From positions 496,001 through 560,000 of the forward strand of contig NZ_JAAAPL010000002.1 in NCBI RefSeq assembly GCF_011317445.1: a stretch of DNA of 64,000 nt. Direction: 5' to 3'. The stretch's first letter is position 1; every line of letters begins with the position of its first letter. The translations under genes were made by a program, and so were the position numbers. Below are positions 7,974-17,683 of this stretch, piece by piece. The stretch comes from Chelativorans multitrophicus (lineage in GTDB: Bacteria > Pseudomonadota > Alphaproteobacteria > Rhizobiales > Rhizobiaceae). The notes beneath the pieces are model-generated. The model ran no database searches. It saw only the letters and a program-made list of their open reading frames with translations, and was not told where the DNA came from.

Positions 7974-10340
7974 ATGAGGGGCGAACCGACGGCTGAGGCC
8001 GAAAGCGAGCGTTTTTATGAGCGCGCCGCAGGGCGGGACATTCCCGCCGCCAGCGCGATTGCCCTTGATGCGCACCAAGACGACGGGGGAAGGGAGATCG
8101 ACTGGGCGCGCGGCCCGACCATTGTTTCCTTTCGCGGTTTCCTCAATTCGCTTTCCGCGCATATTTCATCTGAATTGGCACGGGAACACAGCCGAGGAGC
8201 AGCCTTTCTCTGCCTGCCGGTTCTGATGGCTGCAGGCGTGGTGACCTATTTCGCTCTGCCTGAGGAACCCGCTTTCCCGCTCCTCCTTCTTCTCAGCCTT
8301 CTGTTGATCATTGTGTGCTGGCTCTCTCGAACAAGGCCGGGCTTGCTCATATGTTCAGGCGCGGCGCTGGCCTTTATGCTCGGGGCCGGGGCGGCCAAGA
8401 TAGAGACATGGCGCGTCCAGACAGCTGTCCTTGGCTCGGAGGTTACCACGCGTGTCATCGGTCAGGTTGTCAGTGTGGAGCATCAGGCGAATGGCCGGGC
8501 CCGCCTGATTCTGGACGTTCTGGGAACGGAGCGGCCGCAACTTCGCTATGCTCCAGAGCGCGTCCGGTTGACCGCTCGAGAAGCGCCGCCCGAACTGCAG
8601 CCAGGCGATATCGTGGAAGGGCTGGCGCGTCTGATGCCGCCTTCCGGTCCGGTTCGTCCGGGGAGCTATGATTTTTCTTTCGTGAGTTACTTCACTGGAA
8701 CCGGCGCTCTCGGCTTCTTCATGACGGGACCGGAGCGCATCGAGGCTGACCGCCAAGTCTCAACCCTTGCGAAAATTGCACATTCCATCGAGGGGGTGAG
8801 GCTGGCTCTTGCCGAGAGGATCCGCACCCATGTCGGCGGGGCGGAAGGCGAGGTGATCGTGGCGCTGATTACGGGGTACCGTCCCGGCATCCCCGAAGAG
8901 GTTAACGAATGGCTGCGGCGATCCGGCCTGGCGCATATCCTTTCCATTTCGGGCCTGCACATGGCCCTGGTCGCGGCCACGGTCATGTTCATCCTTCGCG
9001 CCGGTGCAGCGCTTTTCCCGGGATTTTCCTCACGCTTCCCGGTCAAGAAATATGCGGCAACGGCTGCACTCCTATTCTGCACCCTCTACCTCTTCCTTTC
9101 GGGAACGGCGGTGGCGGCCCAACGCAGCTACATCATGCTGGCCGTGATGCTTGCTGCGCTTATTTTCGATCGGGCGGCACTCACCATGCGCAATGTGGCG
9201 ATCGCGGCGCTCATCATCATTATTCTATCACCGCACGAGGTGGTGGGACCGAGTTTCCAAATGTCCTTCGCCGCCACCGCTGCGTTGGTGGCGGGCTATG
9301 CGGTCTGGAGCGAATGGCGGCGCCATCGCCGGACCGGTCACAAAGGGGATTATCCGCTTGCTTATAGGGCCGGGCGCATCGCGATAGGATTCACCATAGG
9401 GATGGCGGCTACCTCCCTCATCGCGGGCACAGCCTCGGCACTCTTCGGCGTCTGGCACTTCCAACGCGTTACGCCCCTGGCTCTTCCCGCAAATCTGGCG
9501 GCCGCTCCCTTCGTATCGATAATAGCCATGCCTGCCGCGGTTGTCGCAATTCTGGCGATGCCCTTTGGCCTGGATGGAATCTTCTTCAAAGCGATGGGGG
9601 AGGCGATAACCGCCGTCATCGTAATCGCGAAATGGTTTTCCGATCGCTCGCCGGTCGATGCCGTCGGCATGATCCCTTTGTCGGCGTTTTTCGCGCTCAC
9701 GGCCGCACTCGTCATTCTGGTTGTTTCCACTACGCGGCTGAGGCTAATAGCAGTGCCGCTTTGCGTATTGGGCTTTGCCCTCCTGGTGACACGACAATTG
9801 CCGGATGTTCTTATCAGCGAGGATGCCCGTCTCGTTGGCGTCCGCGGGGAACACGGGATACTGGCAGTCAACCGTCCCCGGCCCAACGCCTTTACCACGG
9901 ATGATTGGATGCGGGCACTCGATACCGGGACTACGCTAAAACCGGTAAGCGCGGCTGACTGGGTATCGGGACTGGCCTTCTCCTGTGCAGACGGGCTCTG
10001 CATGGCGCGTCACGTCAGCGGTGCGCTTGTGGCGCACGCCGAGACCGAAAGTGCTGCGGAAACTGTTTGTCTATCGGCATCGCTCATCGTCATCGATGAC
10101 GCGGCGGCGCAGAATCCATGCGGGCCAAGCGAAGCTGTGGTGTTGACAAAACGAGATCTGGCGCGTTCGGGAAGCGCCAGCATCCATTTCGATCGTGAAG
10201 GAATGGCTCTGCGCCCCGAGATTACCTTTGCGATCGGAGAACCGTGGCGCCCATGGCACGCTCACAGAGCCTGGTCTCGCGCCTCCCGCGGGTTGCGGTC
10301 CAATCTCAAGACTACTCAGCTGGCGCCCGCGAAACGGTAG
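7974..10340 (+). CDS. comEC: ComEC/Rec2-family DNA-uptake channel protein
   Basis: ComEC forms the inner-membrane channel for single-stranded DNA in natural transformation; many non-competent bacteria also keep it. The 788-residue protein has a hydrophilic N-terminus of about 74 residues, membrane segments at about 76-94, 100-116 and 124-141, a DUF4131-type soluble region (about 150-260), and the Competence domain with GYRPGIPEEV and LSISGLHMALVA (about 320-330) followed by several further membrane helices to about residue 620. The last 150 residues are soluble but show no HxHxDH-type metallo-beta-lactamase motif. The start ATG is preceded by a purine-rich GAGAGGGG site. It diverges from gltX. 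Confidence 0.92.
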   Translation: MRGEPTAEAESERFYERAAGRDIPAASAIALDAHQDDGGREIDWARGPTIVSFRGFLNSLSAHISSELAREHSRGAAFLCLPVLMAAGVVTYFALPEEPAFPLLLLLSLLLIIVCWLSRTRPGLLICSGAALAFMLGAGAAKIETWRVQTAVLGSEVTTRVIGQVVSVEHQANGRARLILDVLGTERPQLRYAPERVRLTAREAPPELQPGDIVEGLARLMPPSGPVRPGSYDFSFVSYFTGTGALGFFMTGPERIEADRQVSTLAKIAHSIEGVRLALAERIRTHVGGAEGEVIVALITGYRPGIPEEVNEWLRRSGLAHILSISGLHMALVAATVMFILRAGAALFPGFSSRFPVKKYAATAALLFCTLYLFLSGTAVAAQRSYIMLAVMLAALIFDRAALTMRNVAIAALIIIILSPHEVVGPSFQMSFAATAALVAGYAVWSEWRRHRRTGHKGDYPLAYRAGRIAIGFTIGMAATSLIAGTASALFGVWHFQRVTPLALPANLAAAPFVSIIAMPAAVVAILAMPFGLDGIFFKAMGEAITAVIVIAKWFSDRSPVDAVGMIPLSAFFALTAALVILVVSTTRLRLIAVPLCVLGFALLVTRQLPDVLISEDARLVGVRGEHGILAVNRPRPNAFTTDDWMRALDTGTTLKPVSAADWVSGLAFSCADGLCMARHVSGALVAHAETESAAETVCLSASLIVIDDAAAQNPCGPSEAVVLTKRDLARSGSASIHFDREGMALRPEITFAIGEPWRPWHAHRAWSRASRGLRSNLKTTQLAPAKR

Positions 10341-10480
10341 TCGCGGTACCTACCCTCCGGTAAGGGAACAGGATGTGTTTAATTCTTCCCACCCTCGAAG
10401 GGGCGGGATGGCCTTGCGAATGCCACGATTGGGAAGGAAACCGTCCCTGAATTTTTCAAGGATATTCTGAGCATTCATCC

Positions 10481-11245
10481 ATGAAGCTTAAGGATCGTTT
10501 TGGCCGCGACGGTGCCTTTCTCTTCCGGTGGCGGAGCTATCTGCCGCTCGCCTTCCTAACATTTGCCATTCCTGCCTTCTTCCAGACGGTCCAGACGGAA
10601 GATGTGATGGGTGAGGAGCTATCCCATGCGTGGGTCTTCTTCTGCATGGCGATTTCTTACACGGGCCTCCTCGTACGCTGCCTGACGATCGGCTTCATAC
10701 CGGCCGGGACCTCTGGGCGGGGGACGAAGCGTCAGAAGGCTGAAGTCCTTAATACCACGGGCATGTATTCGATCGTGCGCAACCCGCTTTATCTTGGCAA
10801 TTTCCTGGCCATGCTCGGCGTGGTCGTGTCGCTCATGGTGTGGTGGCTCGTAGCCATCTTCGTCCTTGCCTATTGGCTCTATATCGAGCGCATCATTTGG
10901 ACCGAAGAAGAATTTCTGAGCGCTCGCTTTGGCAAAATCTATGACGATTGGAGTGCGCGCACGCCGGTATTCATTCCGAATTTCGCATTGTGGAAACCCG
11001 CCGCCCTCCCGTTCTCACGGAAAACCGTGCTGCGCCGGGAATATCACGGCGCACTTGCCATCGCCGCAGCCTATTTCCTTATAGAAGTGATCCTCGACAT
11101 CGGCATCAAGCGGGAAAGCTGGAGCATCTGGGTGGTTGAGGACTACCTGTGGGTCTATCTTCTGCTGGTCTGCAGCGTCCTCTATACGACACTGATGGTG
11201 CTGAAAAAGCGGACGCGACTCCTCAACGTCTCAGGGCGCGAATAG
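10481..11245 (+). CDS. Isoprenylcysteine carboxylmethyltransferase-fold membrane protein
   Basis: The 254-residue protein is an integral membrane protein of the ICMT/phospholipid-methyltransferase superfamily. Membrane segments are seen at about 18-36, 47-66, 107-135, 184-202 and 215-232. The SAM-binding signature is present: STGMYS-like NTTGMYSIVRNPLYLGN (about 92-108) and the EEEFLSARFGKIYDDW block (about 143-158). Members methylate lipids, isoprenylated proteins or unknown lipophilic substrates; nothing nearby identifies the substrate. It follows comEC after 140 bp and converges on lexA. The fold is confident, the function unknown. Confidence 0.8.
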   Translation: MKLKDRFGRDGAFLFRWRSYLPLAFLTFAIPAFFQTVQTEDVMGEELSHAWVFFCMAISYTGLLVRCLTIGFIPAGTSGRGTKRQKAEVLNTTGMYSIVRNPLYLGNFLAMLGVVVSLMVWWLVAIFVLAYWLYIERIIWTEEEFLSARFGKIYDDWSARTPVFIPNFALWKPAALPFSRKTVLRREYHGALAIAAAYFLIEVILDIGIKRESWSIWVVEDYLWVYLLLVCSVLYTTLMVLKKRTRLLNVSGRE

Positions 11246-11281
11246 CCCGGAACGGGGAAGGCCCTCACTGCCCGCTCCCGT

Positions 11282-11992
11282 TTAGTACCGGCGAATCAGT
11301 CCCACCAGCCTGCCTTGCACCTTCACGCGATCAGGTCCGAATATGCGTGTTTCATAGGCAGGATTGGCAGCCTCCAGCGCAATCGATGCGCCTTTGCGGC
11401 GAAAGCGCTTCAAGGTGGCTTCCTCTTCATCCACCAAAGCAACGACGATGTCGCCGGGATTTGCCGCCTGGGTCTGCCGAATGATGACCGTATCGCCGTC
11501 GAAAATGCCGGCTTCGATCATCGAATCGCCCTTGACCTCCAATGCATAGTGCTCGCCGCCGGTGATCATGTCCGGTGGGACGCCGATCGAATGAGTCCGG
11601 TGCTGAATGGCATCGATCGGCACACCCGCGGCGATCCGCCCCATGACCGGAATCGAAACAACGCTCGTTTCGTCGTCATTATTGGCGGCGGGCCTAGGCG
11701 CGGGAGAGCTACGGCCCTGGCCGCCTTCGATGACGCTGGGCGAGAATTTGCGCGGCGCCGCGAGCCCTGGAGCGATCGAATCGGGAAGCCGCAACACCTC
11801 CAATGCACGGGCGCGGTTCGGCAGGCGGCGAATGAAGCCGCGCTCCTCCAGTGCCGTAATCAGCCGGTGAATACCGGACTTGGAGGCAAGATCCAGTGCC
11901 TCTTTCATCTCATCGAATGAGGGCGGTATGCCCGTCTCCTTGAGACGTGCATGAATGAAAAGCAGCAGCTCGTGCTGTTTGCGCGTAAGCAT
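11282..11992 (-). CDS. lexA: SOS repressor LexA
   Basis: LexA represses the DNA-damage regulon and cleaves itself when stimulated by RecA filaments. The 236-residue protein has an N-terminal winged helix (1-65, [13 protein letters not shown]), a linker, the cleavage site Ala122-Gly123 (RIAAGVP), and the S24 peptidase dyad Ser157 (GDSM) and Lys195 (ATLKRF). The ATG at 11992 gives the universal MLTRKQ start; an upstream in-frame GTG at 12001 would add three residues and is less likely. An SOS box lies 50-64 bp upstream, so the gene should be autoregulated. It is downstream of moeA on the same strand with a 101-bp gap that carries this promoter. Confidence 0.97.
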   Translation of the reverse strand: MLTRKQHELLLFIHARLKETGIPPSFDEMKEALDLASKSGIHRLITALEERGFIRRLPNRARALEVLRLPDSIAPGLAAPRKFSPSVIEGGQGRSSPAPRPAANNDDETSVVSIPVMGRIAAGVPIDAIQHRTHSIGVPPDMITGGEHYALEVKGDSMIEAGIFDGDTVIIRQTQAANPGDIVVALVDEEEATLKRFRRKGASIALEAANPAYETRIFGPDRVKVQGRLVGLIRRY

Positions 11993-12041
11993 GGGACCCA
12001 CCCGGAATCAGTCATAAACAAACCCAGAACATACACTATAT

Positions 12042-12056
12042 GTTCGAGTTGTGTTC
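12042..12056 (-). promoter_or_regulatory. LexA-binding SOS box of lexA
   Basis: The sequence GTTCGAGTTGTGTTC fits exactly the alphaproteobacterial SOS box GTTC-N7-GTTC (GAAC-N7-GAAC on the lexA strand), a direct-repeat operator known for this class. It lies 50 bp upstream of the lexA start. An overlapping perfect 7-bp inverted repeat, GAACATA/TATGTTC at 12027-12045, shares the left GTTC and could add a second half-site arrangement or cover the -10 region. Confidence 0.85.
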
Positions 12057-12093
12057 CGCAACATCAAAATCAAATGGTTATTCCCGCGCACTC

Positions 12094-13299
12094 TCAGCGC
12101 AGCATCAAAACCGTGCACAGGGTGCCTGCTTCTGCCGCTGGAGCATGCGGCTCGCGGATTATCAGGCCGTTGGACCTGGCGAGCGTTGTCAGCATGGACG
12201 AATCCTGCGTCTCGAAAGGGGTAGCGACGGAACCATCCGTGTGCTCTTCGACGAGAGCGCGAAGATAATCCTGCCGCTCGTCGTTCGCCTTGAGAGCCTT
12301 GCCGAGCTTGGCGGGACGAAGATCCGCGCGAAAGATTCGGCCCGAAAGCCGGGCGATCATCGGACGCAGGAAAAGATGGGCGCAGATGAAGCTGGAGACG
12401 GGGTTGCCTGGCAGCCCGAGAACGCGCGTCTCTCCAAAACGGCCGAACATCAGCGGCTTTCCCGGACGCATGGCGATTTTCCAGAAATCCAGTTCCATGC
12501 CTTCGTCTGTAAGCACTTGACGCACCAGATCGCGCTCTCCTACCGACGCGCCGCCCAGCGTAACGACGATATGCGCCCCCGCCTCAAGAGCGCTTCGGGC
12601 CGCGCCGGCGATCGCGTGCTGTTGGTCCGGAACGATCCCGAGATCGAGCACATCGGCGCCATCGAGCTTTGCCAGGGCGCCAATTCCAAAATGGTTCGAG
12701 GCAATGATCTGATCGGCCCCCGGCACGGTATCGGGTGGAACCAGCTCGTCGCCGGTCGCGATCAGCGCCACCAGAGGACGACGGACGACAGGCAACTGCG
12801 CATGTCCGCCAGCCGCAGCAAGCGCAATGGCTGCCGGGTCGAGCAGCCGGCCTTTTCCAAGGAGAACATCGCTCTCCTTGAAATCGAGTCCCGCGATGCG
12901 GATATGGCGGCCGGGGAGCGCAGGCTCCAGCGCGCTGATACGGTCCGCTTCCAGCGCAGAGGCGTTTTCCTGGAGGAGAATTGTATCTGCCCCGACGGGA
13001 ACTGGCGCGCCCGTAAAGATGCGCACGGCTTCTCCAGGCCCGACACGGCCGGAAAAGCGCAGTCCCGCGGCGGATTCACCGATAACGGCCAGCGTGGCAG
13101 GCGGGCTCTCGATATCAGCGGCGCGAACGGCATAACCATCCATGGCGGAGGCATCGAAAGGTGGCTGCGTGCGCCGCGCTTTCAAATCGCATGCAAGGAT
13201 ACGCTCTGCCGCCTCGGCAAGCGGCACTTCCTCGGCAGGAAGGATATCTATTCCATCAAGCGCACGCCGGAGGGCATCTTCAACGCGAAGCAGCGCCAT
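12094..13299 (-). CDS. moeA: Molybdopterin molybdenumtransferase MoeA
   Basis: MoeA inserts molybdate into adenylylated molybdopterin, the last step of molybdenum cofactor synthesis. The 401-residue protein has the family blocks [15 protein letters not shown] (about 45-60), GDELVPP (about 188), [11 protein letters not shown] (about 250) and LPGNPVSS (about 304), with the C-terminal MoeA domain IV after about 325. The chosen start (ATG at 13299, [14 protein letters not shown]) gives the normal N-terminus; longer in-frame starts run through moaC. It overlaps the end of moaC by 20 bp, so the two are probably translationally coupled. Confidence 0.95.
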   Translation of the reverse strand: MALLRVEDALRRALDGIDILPAEEVPLAEAAERILACDLKARRTQPPFDASAMDGYAVRAADIESPPATLAVIGESAAGLRFSGRVGPGEAVRIFTGAPVPVGADTILLQENASALEADRISALEPALPGRHIRIAGLDFKESDVLLGKGRLLDPAAIALAAAGGHAQLPVVRRPLVALIATGDELVPPDTVPGADQIIASNHFGIGALAKLDGADVLDLGIVPDQQHAIAGAARSALEAGAHIVVTLGGASVGERDLVRQVLTDEGMELDFWKIAMRPGKPLMFGRFGETRVLGLPGNPVSSFICAHLFLRPMIARLSGRIFRADLRPAKLGKALKANDERQDYLRALVEEHTDGSVATPFETQDSSMLTTLARSNGLIIREPHAPAAEAGTLCTVLMLR

Positions 13300-13798
13300 G
13301 ACCGGCGTCCTCCATGCGCCAGGTTCCCGACTTGCCGCCCCGCTTCTCCACAAGGCGGATGTCCGTGATGACCATGGCCTTGTCCAGCGCCTTCGCCATA
13401 TCGTAGATCGTGAGGCAGGCGACGGACACGGCGGTCAACGCTTCCATCTCCACGCCTGTTTTGCCGGTGATACGGGCCGTCGCCTCGACGCGAAGCCCCG
13501 GCAGCGATTCATCCGGAGCGATCTCCACCGCAACCTTCGTAAGCGCCAGGGGATGGCAAAGCGGGATCAAATCATGTGTCTTCTTGGCGGCCATGATCCC
13601 GGCGATCCTCGCGACAGCGATCACATCGCCCTTTTTTGCATCCCCTTTGAGGATTGCCTGGAGCGTCTCGGGCGCCATGACCACGGCGCCGGCTGCAATC
13701 GCCGCGCGCTCGGTCTCCTGCTTGGCGCCGATATCGACCATCTCAGCGCGGCCATCGGCACGCAGATGGGTTAGCCTGCTCCCGGCTTCATTGGCCAT
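13280..13798 (-). CDS. moaC: Cyclic pyranopterin monophosphate synthase MoaC
   Basis: MoaC converts the MoaA product into cyclic pyranopterin monophosphate, an early step of molybdenum cofactor synthesis. The 172-residue protein has the signature [17 protein letters not shown] region and [16 protein letters not shown] followed by LTIYDMAKA, which carry the active-site His, Lys and Asp residues. The start ATG at 13798 ([12 protein letters not shown]) overlaps the trpC stop as TGATG. The gene sits between trpC and moeA on the minus strand; a trpD-trpC-moaC-moeA-lexA order is common in rhizobia. moaA is not in this window. Confidence 0.96.
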   Translation of the reverse strand: MANEAGSRLTHLRADGRAEMVDIGAKQETERAAIAAGAVVMAPETLQAILKGDAKKGDVIAVARIAGIMAAKKTHDLIPLCHPLALTKVAVEIAPDESLPGLRVEATARITGKTGVEMEALTAVSVACLTIYDMAKALDKAMVITDIRLVEKRGGKSGTWRMEDAGHGAASR

Positions 13799-14613
13799 CA
13801 GCTCACTGCCTCGATATTCCGCTGTAGGCCAAGAAGGCTCCGCGTTGCGGCCTCGACATCGTTCTGGCGCATCAGGCTTTCGCCCACAAGGAATGTGGAA
13901 ATGCCGACTTTCTTGAGCCGGAGACAATCGGCGTGGGTGAAGATACCGCTCTCACCCACGATGACTCGATCCTCCGGCACCAGAGGCGCGAGGCGTTCGC
14001 TGGTTTCCAGGGTCGTTTCGAAGGTGCGGAGATTGCGGTTGTTGATGCCGATCAAGGGCGAGGGGAGTTTTAGCGCCCTTTCCAGCTCGGCTTCGTCGTG
14101 GACTTCCAGCAGGATGTCCATGCCGAGTTCGCCCGCTGTCTCCGAGAGATTGATAGCCTCGTCATCCGAGACGCTCGCCATAATGATCAGGATCGCATCC
14201 GCGCCCCAAGCGCGTGCTTCGAACACCTGATAGGGCTCGAACATGAAGTCCTTGCGCAGGGCAGGCAGGTTCGTGGCAGCCCGCGCCGCAGTCAGGAACT
14301 CGGGCGCGCCCTGGAAGGAGGGACGGTCCGTGAGCACGGAAAGGCAGGCAGCTCCACCGTCTTCATAGGCTTTTGCAAGAGTTGGGGGATCGAAATCGGC
14401 TCGAATGAGGCCCTTGGAGGGGCTTGCCTTCTTCACCTCCGCGATCAGCGCGAACTGCCCTGCAGCATGCTTTGAGCGCAGCGCCGCCGCAAACCCGCGT
14501 ATGGGAGCGGCATCCCGTGCCCGTGCAGCCTGCTCGGCCAGAGGTAGAGCTTGCTTCGCAGCCGCAATCTCCTCGCGCTTGTAAGCTTCGATCTTTCGAA
14601 GAATGTCAGCCAT
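13798..14613 (-). CDS. trpC: Indole-3-glycerol-phosphate synthase
   Basis: TrpC closes the indole ring in tryptophan biosynthesis, converting CdRP to indole-3-glycerol phosphate. The 271-residue monofunctional enzyme has the TIM-barrel motifs [12 protein letters not shown] (about 57-68), [34 protein letters not shown] and [11 protein letters not shown]. The start ATG at 14613 ([15 protein letters not shown]) is the family N-terminus; a longer in-frame start adds 25 residues with no family similarity. It is 16 bp downstream of trpD and overlaps moaC by one base. No trpF domain is fused to it. Confidence 0.97.
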
Positions 14614-14629
14614 GATCCTAAGTTTATCC

Positions 14630-15646
14630 TCAGGGTTTCCGGTTGGAAACCTCGACGAGCTTCTCGAGCGCGGCCAGCGCCCGGCCACTTTCGATCGACT
14701 CCGAGGCGAGGGCGACAGCGTCTTTCAGGGTCTCTGCCTTGCCCGCGACGATCAGCGCGCCGCCGGCATTCAGAACGGCGATGTCGCGATAGGCGTTCCG
14801 TTCGCCCTCAAGCACCCGGCGCAGAGCCTTGCCGTTATACTCGCCGTCGCCGCCCTTGAGGGCCGCGGCCGCAGACCGCTGCAATCCAACCTCTTCGGGG
14901 GTGATTTCGAAGGTCCTCACCTCGCCATACTCCAGGGAGGCCACCCGGGTGACGCCGGCGGTCGTCATTTCGTCAAGCCCGTCTCCGTGCACGACCCAGG
15001 CCTTTTCCGTTCCCAACTGCCGCAGGACATGCGCCAGAGGCTCCACCCATTGGGCCGAGAAGACTCCGACGAGCTGCCTTTTAACGCCCGCCGGATTCGA
15101 TAGAGGCCCTAAGAGATTGAAGATCGTTCTGGTGCCGAGCTCCACACGCGTCGGCCCCACATGGCGCATCGCCGCGTGGTGGCTGGGTGCGAACATGAAG
15201 CCGACACCGGCCTCGGCGATGCAGGCGGCTATCTGGTCAGGCCCGAGCTCGATATTGACGCCGAGCGCGACGAGGCTGTCGGCTGCTCCCGATTTCGAGG
15301 AGAGTGCGCGGTTGCCATGCTTGGCAACCGGAACGCCGCAGCCGGCGACTATGAAGGCTGCGCAGGTCGAGACATTGTAGGTTCCCGAAGCGTCGCCCCC
15401 GGTGCCCACGATATCGACCGCTTCGGCCGGAGCGGTGACCGGCAGCATCTTGGAGCGCATCGTATCGACCGCGCCGCTGATTTCATCCACCGTCTCGCCG
15501 CGCACGCGCAGCGCCATCAGAAATCCGCCGATCTGGCTTGGTGTGGCCTCGCCGGACATGATGATCCCGAAAGCTTCACGCGCTTCGGCAAAGCTCAGCG
15601 CAGCTCCGGAAGCCACTTTGGCGATATGTGCCTTGAGATCAGCCAT
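14630..15646 (-). CDS. trpD: Anthranilate phosphoribosyltransferase
   Basis: TrpD transfers phosphoribose from PRPP to anthranilate. The 338-residue enzyme has the PRPP-binding DIVGTGGD (about 78-85), NVSTCAAF (about 90), [15 protein letters not shown] (about 107-121) and the metal-binding acidic pair in GDGLDEMT (about 222). Start ATG at 15646 ([14 protein letters not shown]) is typical. It lies 3 bp downstream of the ppiD stop, so the genes are probably transcribed together. No trpG is adjacent; in rhizobia this activity is usually supplied by a fused trpE(G) elsewhere, which this window cannot show. Confidence 0.97.
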
Positions 15647-15649
15647 TGG

Positions 15650-17536
15650 TCAGAAGGCGAGTGCTTGCTGCATTGCCGTGCGATTTACCGTGACGCCATG
15701 CTCGGCCTGGAGGCGCGTCACGAGCTGGTCGAGAAGGTCGTTTTCCAAGCCCTGATTGACCGCGGTCTTGATGTCGTCCGGCAAGGATTCGGCCGTCGCC
15801 GAGGCGGGCTCGAACACCTCGGTCACCTGGAAAATGAAACGCGCGTCCCCTGCCGGATTGGCGACGGTGCCAGTTTCTCCCTTCGCCACACTGAAGACGG
15901 CTGCCACGCCGGTCTGTCCAAGATCTGCGTCGCTTGCTTCACGCTTCAGGCCTCTCTTGACCATCTTCTCCTGGCCAAGTTCCGTGCTGATTTCATCAAG
16001 CGTCTTGCCGTTCTTTATCTCTTCCTGCAGCGCCTTTGCACGGGCGTCGAGCCTGGAAGTGACTTCCGCCTCGGTCCAATCCTCGAGGACGCGGTCGCGG
16101 ACCTCAGAAAATTCCCGGTCGCGCGCGGGCACGATTTCGGCAACTTCATAGAAGAGGAAACCACTGCCGGTCAGGTTGATGGGAGCATTCTCGACCCCCA
16201 CTTCCGTCTGGAACGCCTCCGCGAGCAGCGCCGGCAGGTTGGGGACATCTTCCACGCGCGTGCCGTCCGGTTTGTTGCCGTCCCTGTCGACCGCATCAAT
16301 CGTGCCTACGGTCAGGCTGAGCCGCTCTGCCGCTTCCTGCAGTGTATCGCCTCCGGCACGTGCGTCTTCATACTGGTCGTAGGTGTCGAGCAGCAACCGG
16401 TTCGCTTCATCCAGCGCCAGCTGCTGACGAATTTCTTCTTTAACCTGGTCGAGCGGGGTCACGGCTTCCGGCGTGATCTCCGTCACGCGGAGCAGCACGG
16501 GGCCGAAGGTGCCCTGCACCACATCGCTCACCTGATCCTCGGTAAGCGAGAAAACCGCATCGGCGATAACCTGGTCCGGTATGTCAGCACGCGTCAATGT
16601 GCCGAGGCTGACATCCTGCAGCTTCTTTCCCTGCCGCTCAATCAGGTCCTCGAAAGTGGTTCCAGTGCGCATGCTCTCGCGCGCGGCCGTGGCTTCCTCG
16701 GCGGAAGCAAAGGTCAATTGTTCGACCTGGCGCCGCTCAGGCGTCGTGTATTGCGCCTGATTCTGCTGATAATAGCTTTCGACCTGCTCGTCCGAAATCA
16801 CCGACGGGTCGGCGATGTCTTCAGCTTCAAGCTTCACATACTCGATCTTTCGGTACTCGGGCGCGGCGTAGTTATCCTTGCGCTCCTCAAACCAAGTTTG
16901 AAGCTGTTCGTCGCTGGGCGGCTCCACTGGCTCAACCGCCGAGCGGGGCAGGGCCACATATTCAATTGTACGGTCCTCGCCCCGATAACGCGCAAGACTG
17001 CGCAGCAGTTCGTCGGGCGCGGAAACGCCACTTGCGACGGCATCGATGATTTGCTGCCGTACCGCCGCTTGTTCGCGGTTCTTGAGATAGTCCTCAGGCC
17101 GCATGCCGATCCGGCTCAGCACGAACTCGAACTGACTTCTGTCGAATCTTCCGTCCAGACCGCGGAAAGCAGGATCAGAAGCAGTAAGCTCGGCGAGCTT
17201 ATCCTTGGAGACGCCGAGGCCGATTTCCCGCGCGGTTTCGTCCAGCACCGCCCCCGCGGACAATTGGGAGAGAACCTGCTCGTCGATGCCGAAGGCTACG
17301 GCTTGCTCCCGCGTCAGGCGAGTGCCGAACTGCCTTGAAAGTTCGGCGATGCGCCGATCATAGGCCAGGCGATAGTCAAGAGCTGAAACACTTGTGCCAC
17401 CGGCGGTAATGACGTCGCCGCTGGTACCGGTGAGCATCGAACCGGAAATGCCCCAAACCGCAAAACTCACGACAAGAACTACGAGCAGGAGTTTTGCAAC
17501 CCAGGTGGTTGCCGCTTTTCGAAGACTATCAAGCAT
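15650..17536 (-). CDS. ppiD: Periplasmic folding chaperone/peptidyl-prolyl isomerase PpiD
   Basis: PpiD is anchored in the inner membrane near the Sec translocon and helps fold exported proteins. The 628-residue protein begins MLDSLRKAATTWVAK with one membrane segment at about 15-35, then a SurA-N-like chaperone region (about 45-190), a parvulin-type PPIase domain (about 210-330, degenerate compared with active parvulins) and a further C-terminal chaperone-like region. The ATG at 17536 is chosen because an upstream extension of 65 residues is not family-like and precedes the membrane anchor. It diverges from tpiA across 147 bp and heads the ppiD-trpD-trpC-moaC-moeA run. Confidence 0.93.
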   Translation of the reverse strand: MLDSLRKAATTWVAKLLLVVLVVSFAVWGISGSMLTGTSGDVITAGGTSVSALDYRLAYDRRIAELSRQFGTRLTREQAVAFGIDEQVLSQLSAGAVLDETAREIGLGVSKDKLAELTASDPAFRGLDGRFDRSQFEFVLSRIGMRPEDYLKNREQAAVRQQIIDAVASGVSAPDELLRSLARYRGEDRTIEYVALPRSAVEPVEPPSDEQLQTWFEERKDNYAAPEYRKIEYVKLEAEDIADPSVISDEQVESYYQQNQAQYTTPERRQVEQLTFASAEEATAARESMRTGTTFEDLIERQGKKLQDVSLGTLTRADIPDQVIADAVFSLTEDQVSDVVQGTFGPVLLRVTEITPEAVTPLDQVKEEIRQQLALDEANRLLLDTYDQYEDARAGGDTLQEAAERLSLTVGTIDAVDRDGNKPDGTRVEDVPNLPALLAEAFQTEVGVENAPINLTGSGFLFYEVAEIVPARDREFSEVRDRVLEDWTEAEVTSRLDARAKALQEEIKNGKTLDEISTELGQEKMVKRGLKREASDADLGQTGVAAVFSVAKGETGTVANPAGDARFIFQVTEVFEPASATAESLPDDIKTAVNQGLENDLLDQLVTRLQAEHGVTVNRTAMQQALAF

Positions 17537-17683
17537 GTGGTCTCTGCTGTCCGTAGGTGGAAATTGGCTGCTGTTCGTTTTCTCTAATTGGGAATAGCGC
17601 TCTGGAACACAGCTGTCGATTGCTTTGTGGCGTCTTTTTGGTACTGAACCTTCCCGTGCACAACCATTGGACACGGAGATGTC

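Noticed and set aside
11251-11283. Possible convergent terminator AACGGG...CCCGTT between the membrane methyltransferase-fold gene and lexA
   Set aside because: The stem is short with a long, poorly paired loop, and it overlaps the lexA stop codon.
12040-13368. A 442-codon plus-strand frame opposite moeA and starting in the lexA promoter
   Set aside because: Antisense shadow of moeA; its start would lie within the SOS box region.
15161-17338. A 725-codon plus-strand frame across trpD and ppiD
   Set aside because: It is antisense to both genes, which carry all expected motifs; the translated product has no recognisable features.
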